Below are positions 34,644 through 42,625 of a DNA stretch of 64,000 bases, piece after piece. The notes under the pieces were generated by a model. The model was not told where the DNA came from, did no database searches, and was given only the letters and a program-made list of their open reading frames with translations. The position numbers and the translations under genes are program-made. The stretch comes from Muribaculaceae bacterium (GTDB taxonomy: Bacteria > Bacteroidota > Bacteroidia > Bacteroidales > Muribaculaceae): assembly GCA_014867205.1 (NCBI GenBank), contig WGUO01000013.1, forward strand, positions 1-64,000, read 5' to 3'. Within the stretch, counting starts at the first letter, position 1; each line of letters opens with the position of its first letter.

Positions 34644-36302
34644 TCAATTGATTTCCTTGCCGTGCTCGAGAAGCAGTGTCTTCGAGGGGCGGTCGCATAT
34701 CTCGGCGGGGCCGAAATACTGGATCGGGCCGGGATACTGGTAGAGTGTGTTGAGCGCAAGAGTCTCGCGCATCGACGCGAACTTCAGGTAGGGGCGGCCG
34801 TTGAGGTTCACGAGTGCCTTCTGGATAACAGGCTTCATCTCGCCCTTGCGGCGCTCCATGTTCATCATCATGGTGATGGGTATGCCGCCGGCGATCCACT
34901 TCTCGGTGGGCTCGGTCAGGTTGCGCACGCTCGACATATAGCCGGTCAGACCGGAGTTGATCAGCATGGCTGCGTTGTAGCCGAGAGCGTAGGTATAGTC
35001 TGCGTCGAAGTTCGTCGGGTCAGCACAACGTCCCTCGTAGCCGAAGAAGTGATGCTGGGTGTTGAACTTGCCGCTGTACTCGCCTTCGGCAGCCATCTCC
35101 TCGAGACGCTTGGCCACCATCTCCGACAGAAGGCTCTCGGTCTCGATGAGCGATACCTGCACGTTGCCGTGGCTGTCGCGGTCAAGGCTGAGCTGAAGGG
35201 CGATGTTCTTGGGGAGGCTCTTGTAGAGCTCGGCGTTGGTTGCCGACAGATACGAGTGGATGGTGCTGAGTTTCTCCATCTCGTCGAGGTCGGCGAGCTC
35301 CTCAGAGTGCTCCTCGATCACGTCGTTGAGCTCGCTGATGAGCGACTTCATCGAGGGGATAAACTCGATGAGGCCCTCGGGGATGAGGACTGTACCGAAG
35401 TTCCAGCCGAGTTTCGCACGCTCGGAGATGACGTAGCAGATGTAGCTTACGATGTTGTCGAGCGTCATGCGCTTTGCCTGGACCTCCTCTGAGATAAGGC
35501 AGATGTTGGGCTGTGTCTCGAGTGCGCACTCCAGGGCGATGTGCGATGCCGAGCGGCCCATGAGCTTTATGAAATGGTAATATTTCTTGGCTGAGTTACA
35601 GTCGCGCTGTATGTTGCCGATAACCTCGCTGTAGACCTTGCAGGCGGTGTCGAAACCGAATGATGTCTCGATCCACTCGTTCTTGAGGTCGCCGTCGATG
35701 GTCTTGGGCACGCCGATAACCTGCACGTCGGCGCCGATGTTCTTGTAGTACTCGGCCAGAACGGCTGCGTTGGTGTTGGAGTCGTCGCCGCCGATGATTA
35801 CGAGTGCCTTGATGTTGAGTTCCTTCAGGATCTTGAGGCCCTCGTCAAACTGCTCGGGCTTCTCGAGCTTGGTGCGTCCGGAGCCGATGATGTCGAAACC
35901 GCCGGTGTTGCGGTAATCCTTGATGATGCCGGCTGTCAGCTCCATGTACTGGTGGTTGATGAATCCGGCTGGACCCATCAGGAAGCCGTAGAGACGGTTC
36001 TCCTTATTGAGCGACTTCAGGCCGTCGAAGATACCTGACACTACATTGTGGCCGCCGGGGGCCTGGCCGCCCGACAGGATGATGCCGACATTGAACGGCT
36101 CCTCTACGCGGGCCGGGTTCTCGTCGGGCTCGAACTCTACTACCGGCATGCCGTATGTGTGGGGGAAGAGTTCCTTGATTTCCTTCTGGTTAGCAACCGA
36201 TTCAGTTGCCTCTCCGACCTTTACCTTGACTGATCCCTGCAGGGCCTTGGGAAGCTTAGGCTGATACTCAGCTCTAACCCTCTGTAATGCGCTTTTTTTC
36301 AT
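34644..36302 (-). CDS. pfp: Diphosphate--fructose-6-phosphate 1-phosphotransferase
   Basis: This 552-residue enzyme phosphorylates fructose 6-phosphate with pyrophosphate, a reversible step replacing ATP-PFK in glycolysis. Length and motifs match the long clade: GGQAPGGHNVVSGIFDGL (about 75), IGGDDSNTNAAVLAEYY with Asp residues that disfavour ATP (about 172), PKTIDGDLKN (catalytic Asp), and LMGRSASHIALECAL. A promoter with TAATTTTG sits about 40 bases upstream and a terminator follows. It appears monocistronic. Confidence 0.95.
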   Translation of the reverse strand: MKKSALQRVRAEYQPKLPKALQGSVKVKVGEATESVANQKEIKELFPHTYGMPVVEFEPDENPARVEEPFNVGIILSGGQAPGGHNVVSGIFDGLKSLNKENRLYGFLMGPAGFINHQYMELTAGIIKDYRNTGGFDIIGSGRTKLEKPEQFDEGLKILKELNIKALVIIGGDDSNTNAAVLAEYYKNIGADVQVIGVPKTIDGDLKNEWIETSFGFDTACKVYSEVIGNIQRDCNSAKKYYHFIKLMGRSASHIALECALETQPNICLISEEVQAKRMTLDNIVSYICYVISERAKLGWNFGTVLIPEGLIEFIPSMKSLISELNDVIEEHSEELADLDEMEKLSTIHSYLSATNAELYKSLPKNIALQLSLDRDSHGNVQVSLIETESLLSEMVAKRLEEMAAEGEYSGKFNTQHHFFGYEGRCADPTNFDADYTYALGYNAAMLINSGLTGYMSSVRNLTEPTEKWIAGGIPITMMMNMERRKGEMKPVIQKALVNLNGRPYLKFASMRETLALNTLYQYPGPIQYFGPAEICDRPSKTLLLEHGKEIN

Positions 36303-36342
36303 TTCTTATTCTGGGGTTACTTTTTTGTTTCGTTTCCGACTG

Positions 36343-36350
36343 CAAAATTA
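36343..36350 (-). promoter_or_regulatory. Promoter -7 box for pfp
   Basis: Minus-strand TAATTTTG, exact consensus; expected leader about 37 nt. Confidence 0.6.
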
Positions 36351-36392
36351 ATGATTTTCTTGCATTTTTCGGGCAAAAATGAGCAAATTTTT

Positions 36393-37529
36393 TTACTCGT
36401 TGCCTGGCTCCACTGCAGAGGTCTCAACTCTGGCTTTCGCCCCTTTTATCTTCTCATAGTATCTCTTGAGCCATCCCGGCGCGACCACTACGCCGATCAG
36501 AAGGTACAGATAATATGTGATGAGTCGCCAGAAAATGGCCATGACGAGTGCCATCCCGGCCGTCCCGACCATGTCGCCGTAGTAATTGGAGAAGAGCCAT
36601 TCGCTGAGGCCCGCCCCTCCGGGCGTCGGACTCACCATCAGCACGACCCATATCACGAACTGACGGGCAAGGATAACCCACTGGTAGCGGTCGGTGCCGG
36701 GCAGGAAACCCAGGAACAGGGCGTTTACGACAAAGTAGCGGGCTGTCCAGGAGATGGCCGTGCCGGCGAATACCTCAAGCCAGAAGCCAACGGGCTTGCT
36801 GCGCAGTTCGCGCGAGGTCTGTATCATGTTGTCCCCGAGGCCGGTGATGGAGTCCTTCCATCGGCGCAGCCAGCGCCAGCCTGCCATCCGGTTGAGAACC
36901 TTCTGTATCCATGCAGGTTTCCAGATGATTCCGGTGAACAGCAGGAAGGTCCAGGCCGCTATCATGGCGTACACGGCCCAGAACGTATATTTGATTCCGT
37001 GGGCAAAGCCTGCGCCTGATGCGCTGAATATCTCGTCGGCCGGCGTGAGGAGCACTATGAAAGGACATGACACGACGAAGAAGAGCTCATCCATGAAGAG
37101 TGTGGTGAGCATCAGCGTCGTGGCTCGCCCGAAGTCCACACCCTCCGAATTCAGATATACCGGACCGAGCGAGCTGCCTCCGACGGCCGATGGGGTGATG
37201 CAGTTGGTGAACTCGCACATCATGTCGACGGTCCACGCCTGTCCCCATGTCAGCTTGCGGTCGGTCAACGCGCGGAAGCGCCATGTCAGGCCGATGTCGC
37301 GCAACGCCATGCAGACTATGCCGAGAAATATGCAGAACACCGACCACCATGTGAAGCGGATGCCGCCCCATACCTCGCCGAGATTCTCTCCCCGGGCGTC
37401 GTGCCAGAACATGAGCACCACCACCCCGAGGCCAATCGCGACGGGCAAAAGCACCTTCCACATCGCGAATGTCTTGCGTGTAGGGGTCTGAGAGTTTCCC
37501 GTGACGTTGCTTGTCTCCTTAGTTGCCAT
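36393..37529 (-). CDS. Lysylphosphatidylglycerol synthase-type flippase-like membrane protein (UPF0104)
   Basis: About 378 residues with seven or eight membrane spans. The family features are the late SPTPGGAGLSEWLF motif (about 280) and the earlier FTNCITPSAVGG segment (about 110). These proteins resemble the flippase half of MprF and are often linked to lipid or glycolipid export. The gene follows a glycosyltransferase: a GTG at 37559 overlaps its stop by four bases, while the ATG at 37529 is the more ordinary start chosen here. Together they may make and move a glycolipid. Confidence 0.82.
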   Translation of the reverse strand: MATKETSNVTGNSQTPTRKTFAMWKVLLPVAIGLGVVVLMFWHDARGENLGEVWGGIRFTWWSVFCIFLGIVCMALRDIGLTWRFRALTDRKLTWGQAWTVDMMCEFTNCITPSAVGGSSLGPVYLNSEGVDFGRATTLMLTTLFMDELFFVVSCPFIVLLTPADEIFSASGAGFAHGIKYTFWAVYAMIAAWTFLLFTGIIWKPAWIQKVLNRMAGWRWLRRWKDSITGLGDNMIQTSRELRSKPVGFWLEVFAGTAISWTARYFVVNALFLGFLPGTDRYQWVILARQFVIWVVLMVSPTPGGAGLSEWLFSNYYGDMVGTAGMALVMAIFWRLITYYLYLLIGVVVAPGWLKRYYEKIKGAKARVETSAVEPGNE

Positions 37530-37555
37530 ATCTGTAATTTTATGACGCCTGCTTC

Positions 37556-38776
37556 TCACACCATGACGGGAACCGGGGATTTCCCCTCATGCAGCCGGAT
37601 CAGCGTGTCGTATCGGTCGGCGACCTCCTCAACCACATTCTGCCAGCTCCTTACGAGTGTTTTCCTTGCCCCCGAGGCTGCCCTCCGCAGTTCATCAGGG
37701 TGCGTGGCGAGACGCTCGACCAGGGCTGCGAAATCTTCCGGCCTTTTTTCAGTCAGGAATCCATTGCTGCGGTCGGTTATGACCTCTGACGCCGTGGAGC
37801 CACGCAGCAGTATCGAGGGAGCGCCCAGAGCGGCCGCCTCGCGCACCACGAGCGGAGCGTTGTCGTAGAATGACGGAAAGATGAACAGATCGGAGCCGGC
37901 ATAGTATCGGCTCAGTTTCTTACGGTCGGAGATGACCCCGTTAAGCCGCACGCGGTCTGACAGCCCGTATTCGTTAATCCTGCGTCCGATTTCGTCGAAC
38001 GCGTATCCGGTGCCTATGAGGTTCATCCGGAACCTCACCTTGCCGTCGAGAAGCCGCAGTGTCTCTATCACTATGTCAAGTCCCTTCTCCCAGATGTGCT
38101 GCCCTACAAACAGCAGGGCGATCTCGTCGTCGGCAATGCCGAGCTCGCGGCGTGACCGCCTCTTATATTCCCAAAGGTCGTCGGTCGAGACCATCGACAC
38201 GAAGTCGTTGCCGTTCTCTACGACAGTCAGCGGCCCGCGATAGCCATACTCCCGCACGGTATCCTCGACCTGCGCCTGGGGTATCCACACCTCATCGCAG
38301 GCATTGAAGAAGTCAAGTATCCTCTTCATGATGATGTCGACCATCCATGGGGCATGCCTGAAGGAGTGGCGCAGGTCATCACGGTATTTTGAATGGAATG
38401 TGCCGATCAGCGGCACTCCCCTCTTGCGCTTGACATATACCCCCAGACGGCCCGACGAGAACGGGCAGTGGGCGTGTATTATCCGGAAGTCCGTGTCGCG
38501 TAGCCTCTTCCATATGAACGGGTCAAGTTTGGGATATCCGTAGCGGTACGGACGCCGCGAACGAATCGGCAGCGAGAAGAATTTCATCACGTCGAAGTCT
38601 GTCGCGGTGCATACAGGGTTCCAGGGTGTCACCACGCACGGCGTGCGGCCCATCTGCTTAAGCCAGCGCACATAGTTCTCTACCGTCAGCGTGACTCCGT
38701 CGAGTATCGGCGGGAAACTGTCGTTGAATATTCCATACAGGCCCTTGGCCGTCGGATGCGGGAATAGTCTGGGCAT
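37556..38776 (-). CDS. Glycosyltransferase, family 4 (GT-B)
   Basis: A 406-residue GT-B enzyme. The N-terminal half opens with GIFNDSFPPILDGVTLTVENYVRWLKQMG, like mannosyl/glucosyl transferases acting on diacylglycerol or phosphatidylinositol; the C-terminal half has LLFVGQHIWEKGLDIVIETLRLL (about 227-249) and the nucleotide-sugar motif FIFPSFYDNAPLVVREAAALGAPSIL (about 305-330). The coupled flippase-like gene downstream points to a lipid-linked product. The sugar and acceptor are unknown. Confidence 0.88.
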   Translation of the reverse strand: MPRLFPHPTAKGLYGIFNDSFPPILDGVTLTVENYVRWLKQMGRTPCVVTPWNPVCTATDFDVMKFFSLPIRSRRPYRYGYPKLDPFIWKRLRDTDFRIIHAHCPFSSGRLGVYVKRKRGVPLIGTFHSKYRDDLRHSFRHAPWMVDIIMKRILDFFNACDEVWIPQAQVEDTVREYGYRGPLTVVENGNDFVSMVSTDDLWEYKRRSRRELGIADDEIALLFVGQHIWEKGLDIVIETLRLLDGKVRFRMNLIGTGYAFDEIGRRINEYGLSDRVRLNGVISDRKKLSRYYAGSDLFIFPSFYDNAPLVVREAAALGAPSILLRGSTASEVITDRSNGFLTEKRPEDFAALVERLATHPDELRRAASGARKTLVRSWQNVVEEVADRYDTLIRLHEGKSPVPVMV

Positions 38777-38916
38777 AGGCAGGTGTATGTTTTGGGTTTC
38801 GTAGCTACTTAATTAACAAATATTCCGCCCTTATGTTAAAACAACCTAAAATACCGTGGCTCACAAATCTCATGGAGAGTCGCAGACTGCATGGCCCATG
38901 GTAGACGGCGGATATG

Positions 38917-38944
38917 AAAAAAGGTCATCGTATAGATGACCTTT
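38917..38944 (-). terminator. Terminator of tRNA-Cys
   Basis: AAAGGTCATC pairs with GATGACCTTT around a 5-base loop; on the minus strand TTTTTTCAT follows. Confidence 0.85.
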
Positions 38945-38950
38945 CCCCTG

Positions 38951-39021
38951 AGGTTCCAACCAGACTCGAACTGGTGTAAACGGTTTTGCAGACCGGTACC
39001 TAACCACTCGGACATGGAACC
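38951..39021 (-). tRNA. tRNA-Cys (GCA)
   Basis: A 71-nt cloverleaf: acceptor GGTTCCA/TGGAACC with T discriminator (typical for Cys), anticodon loop TCTGCAAA with GCA, T-arm ACCAG-TTCGAGT-CTGGT. A TAACTTTG promoter lies 20 bases upstream and a terminator 7 bases downstream. CCA is not encoded. Confidence 0.95.
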
Positions 39022-39040
39022 TTGTTTGCTTTTGCGAGTG

Positions 39041-39048
39041 CAAAGTTA
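39041..39048 (-). promoter_or_regulatory. Promoter -7 box for tRNA-Cys
   Basis: Minus-strand TAACTTTG; TTG 20 bases upstream (complement at 39069-39071). Start would be about 16 nt before the tRNA. Confidence 0.7.
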
Positions 39049-39088
39049 CGCTATTTTTTTCTCTTTTGCAAATTTTAGCGCGAAAAAT

Positions 39089-40387
39089 TTATTTGTAGCG
39101 TGAATATATCTCTACACCCTTCTTCTTGGCAGCAGCTATATCGGCGGGATTCTTCGGGTCTACACCATATTTCGACAGCGGCGGTATCACGACCTGCGTG
39201 CCGGGACGTATCCGGTCGGGATGCCCGAGAAAGGCCTTGTTCTCCATATATATATATGGCCAGAGGTTGAAGTTGCCGTAATGGTCCTTGGCCATCGTGG
39301 TCAGATATCTTGTCTTTGTGATGGTGTCGTAGACTTTCTTGTCTGACGGCTCGGTGGGTACTGTCTCCGATGCAGCACTCAACTCTTCCGGCCCGGCACT
39401 GTCAGTCTCTGACGTCCCCCCCTGCATGTCCTGCGCCTCGGCGATTGGCTCTTTTACATCTGTCTTTGCAGCCGCTATGGTGTCGGACACCATGACTCCG
39501 GTGTCTCCTGACGCCGGTTGCGGCACAAATCCCATATACCTCATGGCAACAACGAGTATGACGCCGATTACAGCCGCCGCCGAGAAACCGGTGAGGAAGC
39601 CCCATAGGAAGCGTCTACGCTTCCGGGGTTCCCGCTCGTGCATGTCACAAGGCTCTTCCACCTCAACAGCATTCTCCTCCTCAATTTCCGGCTGTTCATC
39701 GGCCTCAGGCTCTGCCGCTGCAGGCTGACAGGTTTCCTCGTCGTCGATACCCTCTACGGTATAGACATTGTCGGAGTCTTCAAAAGAATCCTCTTCAACT
39801 TGATTCACCTCAGGCTCATCATTACTTGCGGCAATTGGATTCTCATCGATGCTGACCGTTTCGGCTACAACAACCTGCTCGTTGTCTGACTCAGCAATCT
39901 CTACGGTCTCATGAACCTCTCGAGACGCCGGCATTACGGCCTCTTCAACAGCGGCCTGTTCTTCTGTCGTTTCCTCCTCGGCAACAGGCTCCTGCTCTTT
40001 CTGGAAATCAGCTTCTGCAGGTGTTTCCGGTTCCCCGGATATTTCTGGGTCCTCAAGGTCTACCCCATCGTTGATCTCAACGGTCTCGAACATCTCGAAC
40101 GGCTCGTTGACCAGGGCTGCGATCTCCTTGGATGGCACAAAGACGATCTTACGGTGAGGCGGTATCTCGTGATCCTCGCCTGTGGAGACGTTGACACTCT
40201 TCCGGGCCTCGACGGAAATTGTCTTGAAGACGCCGAAGTCCTTTATCTTGACCTGACCCTCCTCGACCAGCGTATCGCTGACCAGGGCGAAGAACTCCCT
40301 GATGAAGTCCTCCGACTCTTTCCTGGAATCGCCTGTCTGTAACGCGAAATACTGCGTCAGGCCGGGAAGTGTTATTTTCTCGTTCAC
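39089..40387 (-). CDS. HU/IHF-domain membrane protein with LysM-like C-terminus
   Basis: A 432-residue protein with a striking order. Residues 1-90 are an HU/IHF DNA-binding domain (VKIKDFGVFKTISVEARKSVNVSTGEDHEIPPHRKIVFVPSKEIAALVN). Residues 95-245 are a very acidic low-complexity linker. A basic stretch (EREPRKRRR) precedes one membrane helix (about 257-280), predicting the HU part inside the cell. After a linker, YDTITKTRYLTTMAKDHYGNFNLWPYIYMENKAFLGHPDRIRPGTQVVIPP (about 350-400) resembles a LysM domain, which binds peptidoglycan. The start codon is GTG. A plain HU gene lies 39 bases upstream. Function is unproven; a chromosome-to-wall tether is one reading. Confidence 0.85.
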   Translation of the reverse strand: MNEKITLPGLTQYFALQTGDSRKESEDFIREFFALVSDTLVEEGQVKIKDFGVFKTISVEARKSVNVSTGEDHEIPPHRKIVFVPSKEIAALVNEPFEMFETVEINDGVDLEDPEISGEPETPAEADFQKEQEPVAEEETTEEQAAVEEAVMPASREVHETVEIAESDNEQVVVAETVSIDENPIAASNDEPEVNQVEEDSFEDSDNVYTVEGIDDEETCQPAAAEPEADEQPEIEEENAVEVEEPCDMHEREPRKRRRFLWGFLTGFSAAAVIGVILVVAMRYMGFVPQPASGDTGVMVSDTIAAAKTDVKEPIAEAQDMQGGTSETDSAGPEELSAASETVPTEPSDKKVYDTITKTRYLTTMAKDHYGNFNLWPYIYMENKAFLGHPDRIRPGTQVVIPPLSKYGVDPKNPADIAAAKKKGVEIYSRYK

Positions 40388-40426
40388 GTATTCTGCTGTC
40401 TCAAATAATTAGTTGTATGGATAGAA

Positions 40427-40705
40427 TCACGACTTGCGCACCTTTTGCCGCATTATCGCCGAGGGCTTGAATACAAGAGACATCTTCGGGGGCACGAGTA
40501 TCTTCTTGCCCGTCGAGGGGTGCGAGGTCACGCGCTCGGCTCGCATCTTCGGCTCGAACGAGCCGAAGCCGGGAACGGAGACCGAGTCCCCCTCCTTGAT
40601 TTTCTCGGCCAAAAGGCCGCCAAGTTCCCTGACGAGCATGGCCACATCCTCCGGGTCGCGGTCAAGCCGCTCTGACAGTGTGTTTATAAACGTTTTTGCA
40701 TCCAT
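40427..40705 (-). CDS. HU family DNA-binding protein
   Basis: A 92-residue histone-like protein of the HU/IHF family that bends and compacts DNA. FVNTL-type N-terminal helices (MDAKTFINTLSERLDRDPEDVAMLVRELGG) and the strand-turn DSVSVPGFGSFEPKMRAERVTSHPSTGKKILVPPKMSLVFKPSAIMRQKVRK are complete. I place the start at the ATG at 40705, because an earlier ATG at 40732 lies upstream of the TAATTTTG promoter box and could not be transcribed from it. This makes the message nearly leaderless. Confidence 0.92.
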   Translation of the reverse strand: MDAKTFINTLSERLDRDPEDVAMLVRELGGLLAEKIKEGDSVSVPGFGSFEPKMRAERVTSHPSTGKKILVPPKMSLVFKPSAIMRQKVRKS

Positions 40706-40710
40706 CAGCA

Positions 40711-40718
40711 CAAAATTA
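40711..40718 (-). promoter_or_regulatory. Promoter -7 box for the HU gene
   Basis: Minus-strand TAATTTTG ends 6 bases before the ATG, so the predicted start of transcription falls 1-3 nt before the start codon. Confidence 0.5.
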
Positions 40719-40792
40719 ATAAAATTCGCCAACTAATGCAAAAAATGGGTGTGGAATTGTCTCCACACCCATTATTGCTGATTTTATAATTC

Positions 40793-42403
40793 TCAATATG
40801 CAATCTTTACGACTTTGACTGCCTCGCCGTCTGTGGCGCGGACGGTGTAGATGCCGCGGCCCAGGGCCGAGATGTTGACAGTGGCCTCGCCTGTGCCGGT
40901 GACCTCGGCGCGCACCGTGCCGTCTATGCCGCAGACCGTCACGCGGATCTCGCTGCCGCTCTCCGACGCAGCCGTCACGATGCCGTTGGCCGACAGCAGC
41001 GTCATCCGGCCAGCCGTAACCGACTCGACCGAGTTGAAGTTGAAGCCAAGTTCCTCAGGGTCGAACAGCACGTTGCCCTCGCGGTCAGTGACATTCACAA
41101 GGCCGACCTTCGAGAATACGGGAATCGGCAGGTACTGCGCGTCCTGGCCGGTCCAGTCCATGGTAAACGCGCAATCGTTGAAGTAGACAAGTGTCGAGCC
41201 GAGGACTCCGCTCAGGAAGCCGACGCCCTCCACGGCGCAGAGGGACGATACCCTTCCCTCGCACTCTATTTCGCCGAAATTGAACTTGCGCCACTCCCTG
41301 CCGCAACTCGTCACGGTCTCGATGTCATCGGCCTCAAGGCTTACAAGACGATTCAGTCCGCTGTAAGTATCATAACCGTCGCCGGTGTCCAGTGAGAAAT
41401 CGTAAAGCAGGAACTCGTCGGGCATCTCCTCATTATCCCTGAACTCGTCGCTGCCATAAGAACGGTTGTAGATATATACCTTTTTACCCTCCTCACGCAG
41501 ATAGAAAACAGAGACACCGTCGACCTCACTCACCTTGTGCTTGTGATGCGAATACTGCTTATAGCCGGTCACCTTGCCGGTCTTGAACTCATGGTAATAC
41601 TTGTCACCGAGTCTGGCTGTGCCCCCGAAAGCCATGCTGAACTCATACTCGTTGACCTTTGACGAGGCAGCTGACATAGCGTAGTTCCATACCTTGTTCT
41701 CATCGACAATGATTCCAGGCCTGTCATACACCAGGCCGTTGCGGCAGGATGTCACGACACTCTTCAGGGTGGTGGTGTAGTCCTTGCACAACGGATAGAG
41801 CTGGTTTGCAAAACCTGCAACCGAGCCGATGCCCCTTATCCACTCGCACGACGCTATTTTCTCGTCTGCGTTTTCTGTCGCGCCGTAGGGATAGATGCCG
41901 ACCTCGCAGACGGAATAGTCGTATCCGCAGTTTCTGACAAGATCAGTTTCCTTGACCGTAATCCGGTAGTCCCGGCTGTCGAGTGTGCCGTCCCAGTTCA
42001 GCTGGGCGAAGGGGATATCCTCTATTCCTTTAGATTTGAAAGAGTAAACAAGGCGCTCTCCCCTCTCGATGTCTGCCGGATCGAGTGCGTAGATCCGCTC
42101 CTGCCGTTTATCAAGCCTTATGTACGAGGCGAGTTTTTCCTCGCCGCCGTCTATTTTGGTCAGCAGTTTTAAATACTCCTGTCCGTTGACAGTCTCTGTT
42201 CCCTCAAGGCGCTGGGTAACCTGTATCGGGGTCTGATCCGGGATATCCGCATGGTTGACCTCCACGTTCCAGGTCGTGCCCTCCATAATGAAGACAATGT
42301 TGTTGAAGTGAGGATCGTCATTGTCGCCGGCGTGGGCAATGAGTGAGCCAGTCATTGCAACGCATAAACCAAGAAATCTCAAGCTCTTTCCGAAAATTTT
42401 CAT
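40793..42403 (-). CDS. Secreted protein with internal duplication and type IX-like sorting domain
   Basis: A 536-residue exported protein: signal peptide (about 1-25), two copies of a roughly 180-residue unit (about 40-220 and 240-420), and a C-terminal domain (about 455-536; MTLLSANGIVTAASESGS...IDGTVRAEV...GRGIYTVRATDGEAVKVVKI) of the type used for type IX secretion. The copies share W-N start, a YSF/YDF core strand, a Cys residue and closing segments GIGSVAGF..YPLCKD and GVGFLSGV..VYFNDC. I do not recognise the repeated unit beyond its likeness to other Bacteroidales surface proteins. It has its own promoter. Confidence 0.75.
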   Translation of the reverse strand: MKIFGKSLRFLGLCVAMTGSLIAHAGDNDDPHFNNIVFIMEGTTWNVEVNHADIPDQTPIQVTQRLEGTETVNGQEYLKLLTKIDGGEEKLASYIRLDKRQERIYALDPADIERGERLVYSFKSKGIEDIPFAQLNWDGTLDSRDYRITVKETDLVRNCGYDYSVCEVGIYPYGATENADEKIASCEWIRGIGSVAGFANQLYPLCKDYTTTLKSVVTSCRNGLVYDRPGIIVDENKVWNYAMSAASSKVNEYEFSMAFGGTARLGDKYYHEFKTGKVTGYKQYSHHKHKVSEVDGVSVFYLREEGKKVYIYNRSYGSDEFRDNEEMPDEFLLYDFSLDTGDGYDTYSGLNRLVSLEADDIETVTSCGREWRKFNFGEIECEGRVSSLCAVEGVGFLSGVLGSTLVYFNDCAFTMDWTGQDAQYLPIPVFSKVGLVNVTDREGNVLFDPEELGFNFNSVESVTAGRMTLLSANGIVTAASESGSEIRVTVCGIDGTVRAEVTGTGEATVNISALGRGIYTVRATDGEAVKVVKIAY

Positions 42404-42501
42404 GTTATTACTGTCTGTTGGTTAATAATCAGTTTACAAAGCACTAAGACGTCACCTCCTGACAGAAGGCGACTATATGTTTTACTCACTCTACTCGAAA
42501 G

Positions 42502-42509
42502 CAAAGTTA
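42502..42509 (-). promoter_or_regulatory. Promoter -7 box for the duplicated secreted protein
   Basis: Minus-strand TAACTTTG with TTG 20 bases upstream; leader about 95 nt. Confidence 0.6.
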
Positions 42510-42562
42510 AACATTTATATCCATTTATACAATTTTTTCAATGAAATATTTAAAAAAGTAAG

Positions 42563-42613
42563 AAAATTGCTCGTGCCGAATCTTGTGGTTTCACAAGATT
42601 CGGCAGCAATTTT
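42563..42613 (-). terminator. Strong terminator after the C10-like gene
   Basis: AAAATTGCT...GCCGAATCTTGTG pairs with CACAAGATTCGGC...AGCAATTTT around a 4-base loop; on the minus strand a CTTTTTTAAA tract follows. Confidence 0.85.
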
Positions 42614-42625
42614 GATAAATGGGTC

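Noticed and set aside
34662..35492. A 276-codon plus-strand frame
   Set aside because: Antisense to the PPi-dependent phosphofructokinase gene.
40706..40732. Nine extra codons at the start of the HU gene
   Set aside because: They span the promoter -7 box and do not match the HU family start.
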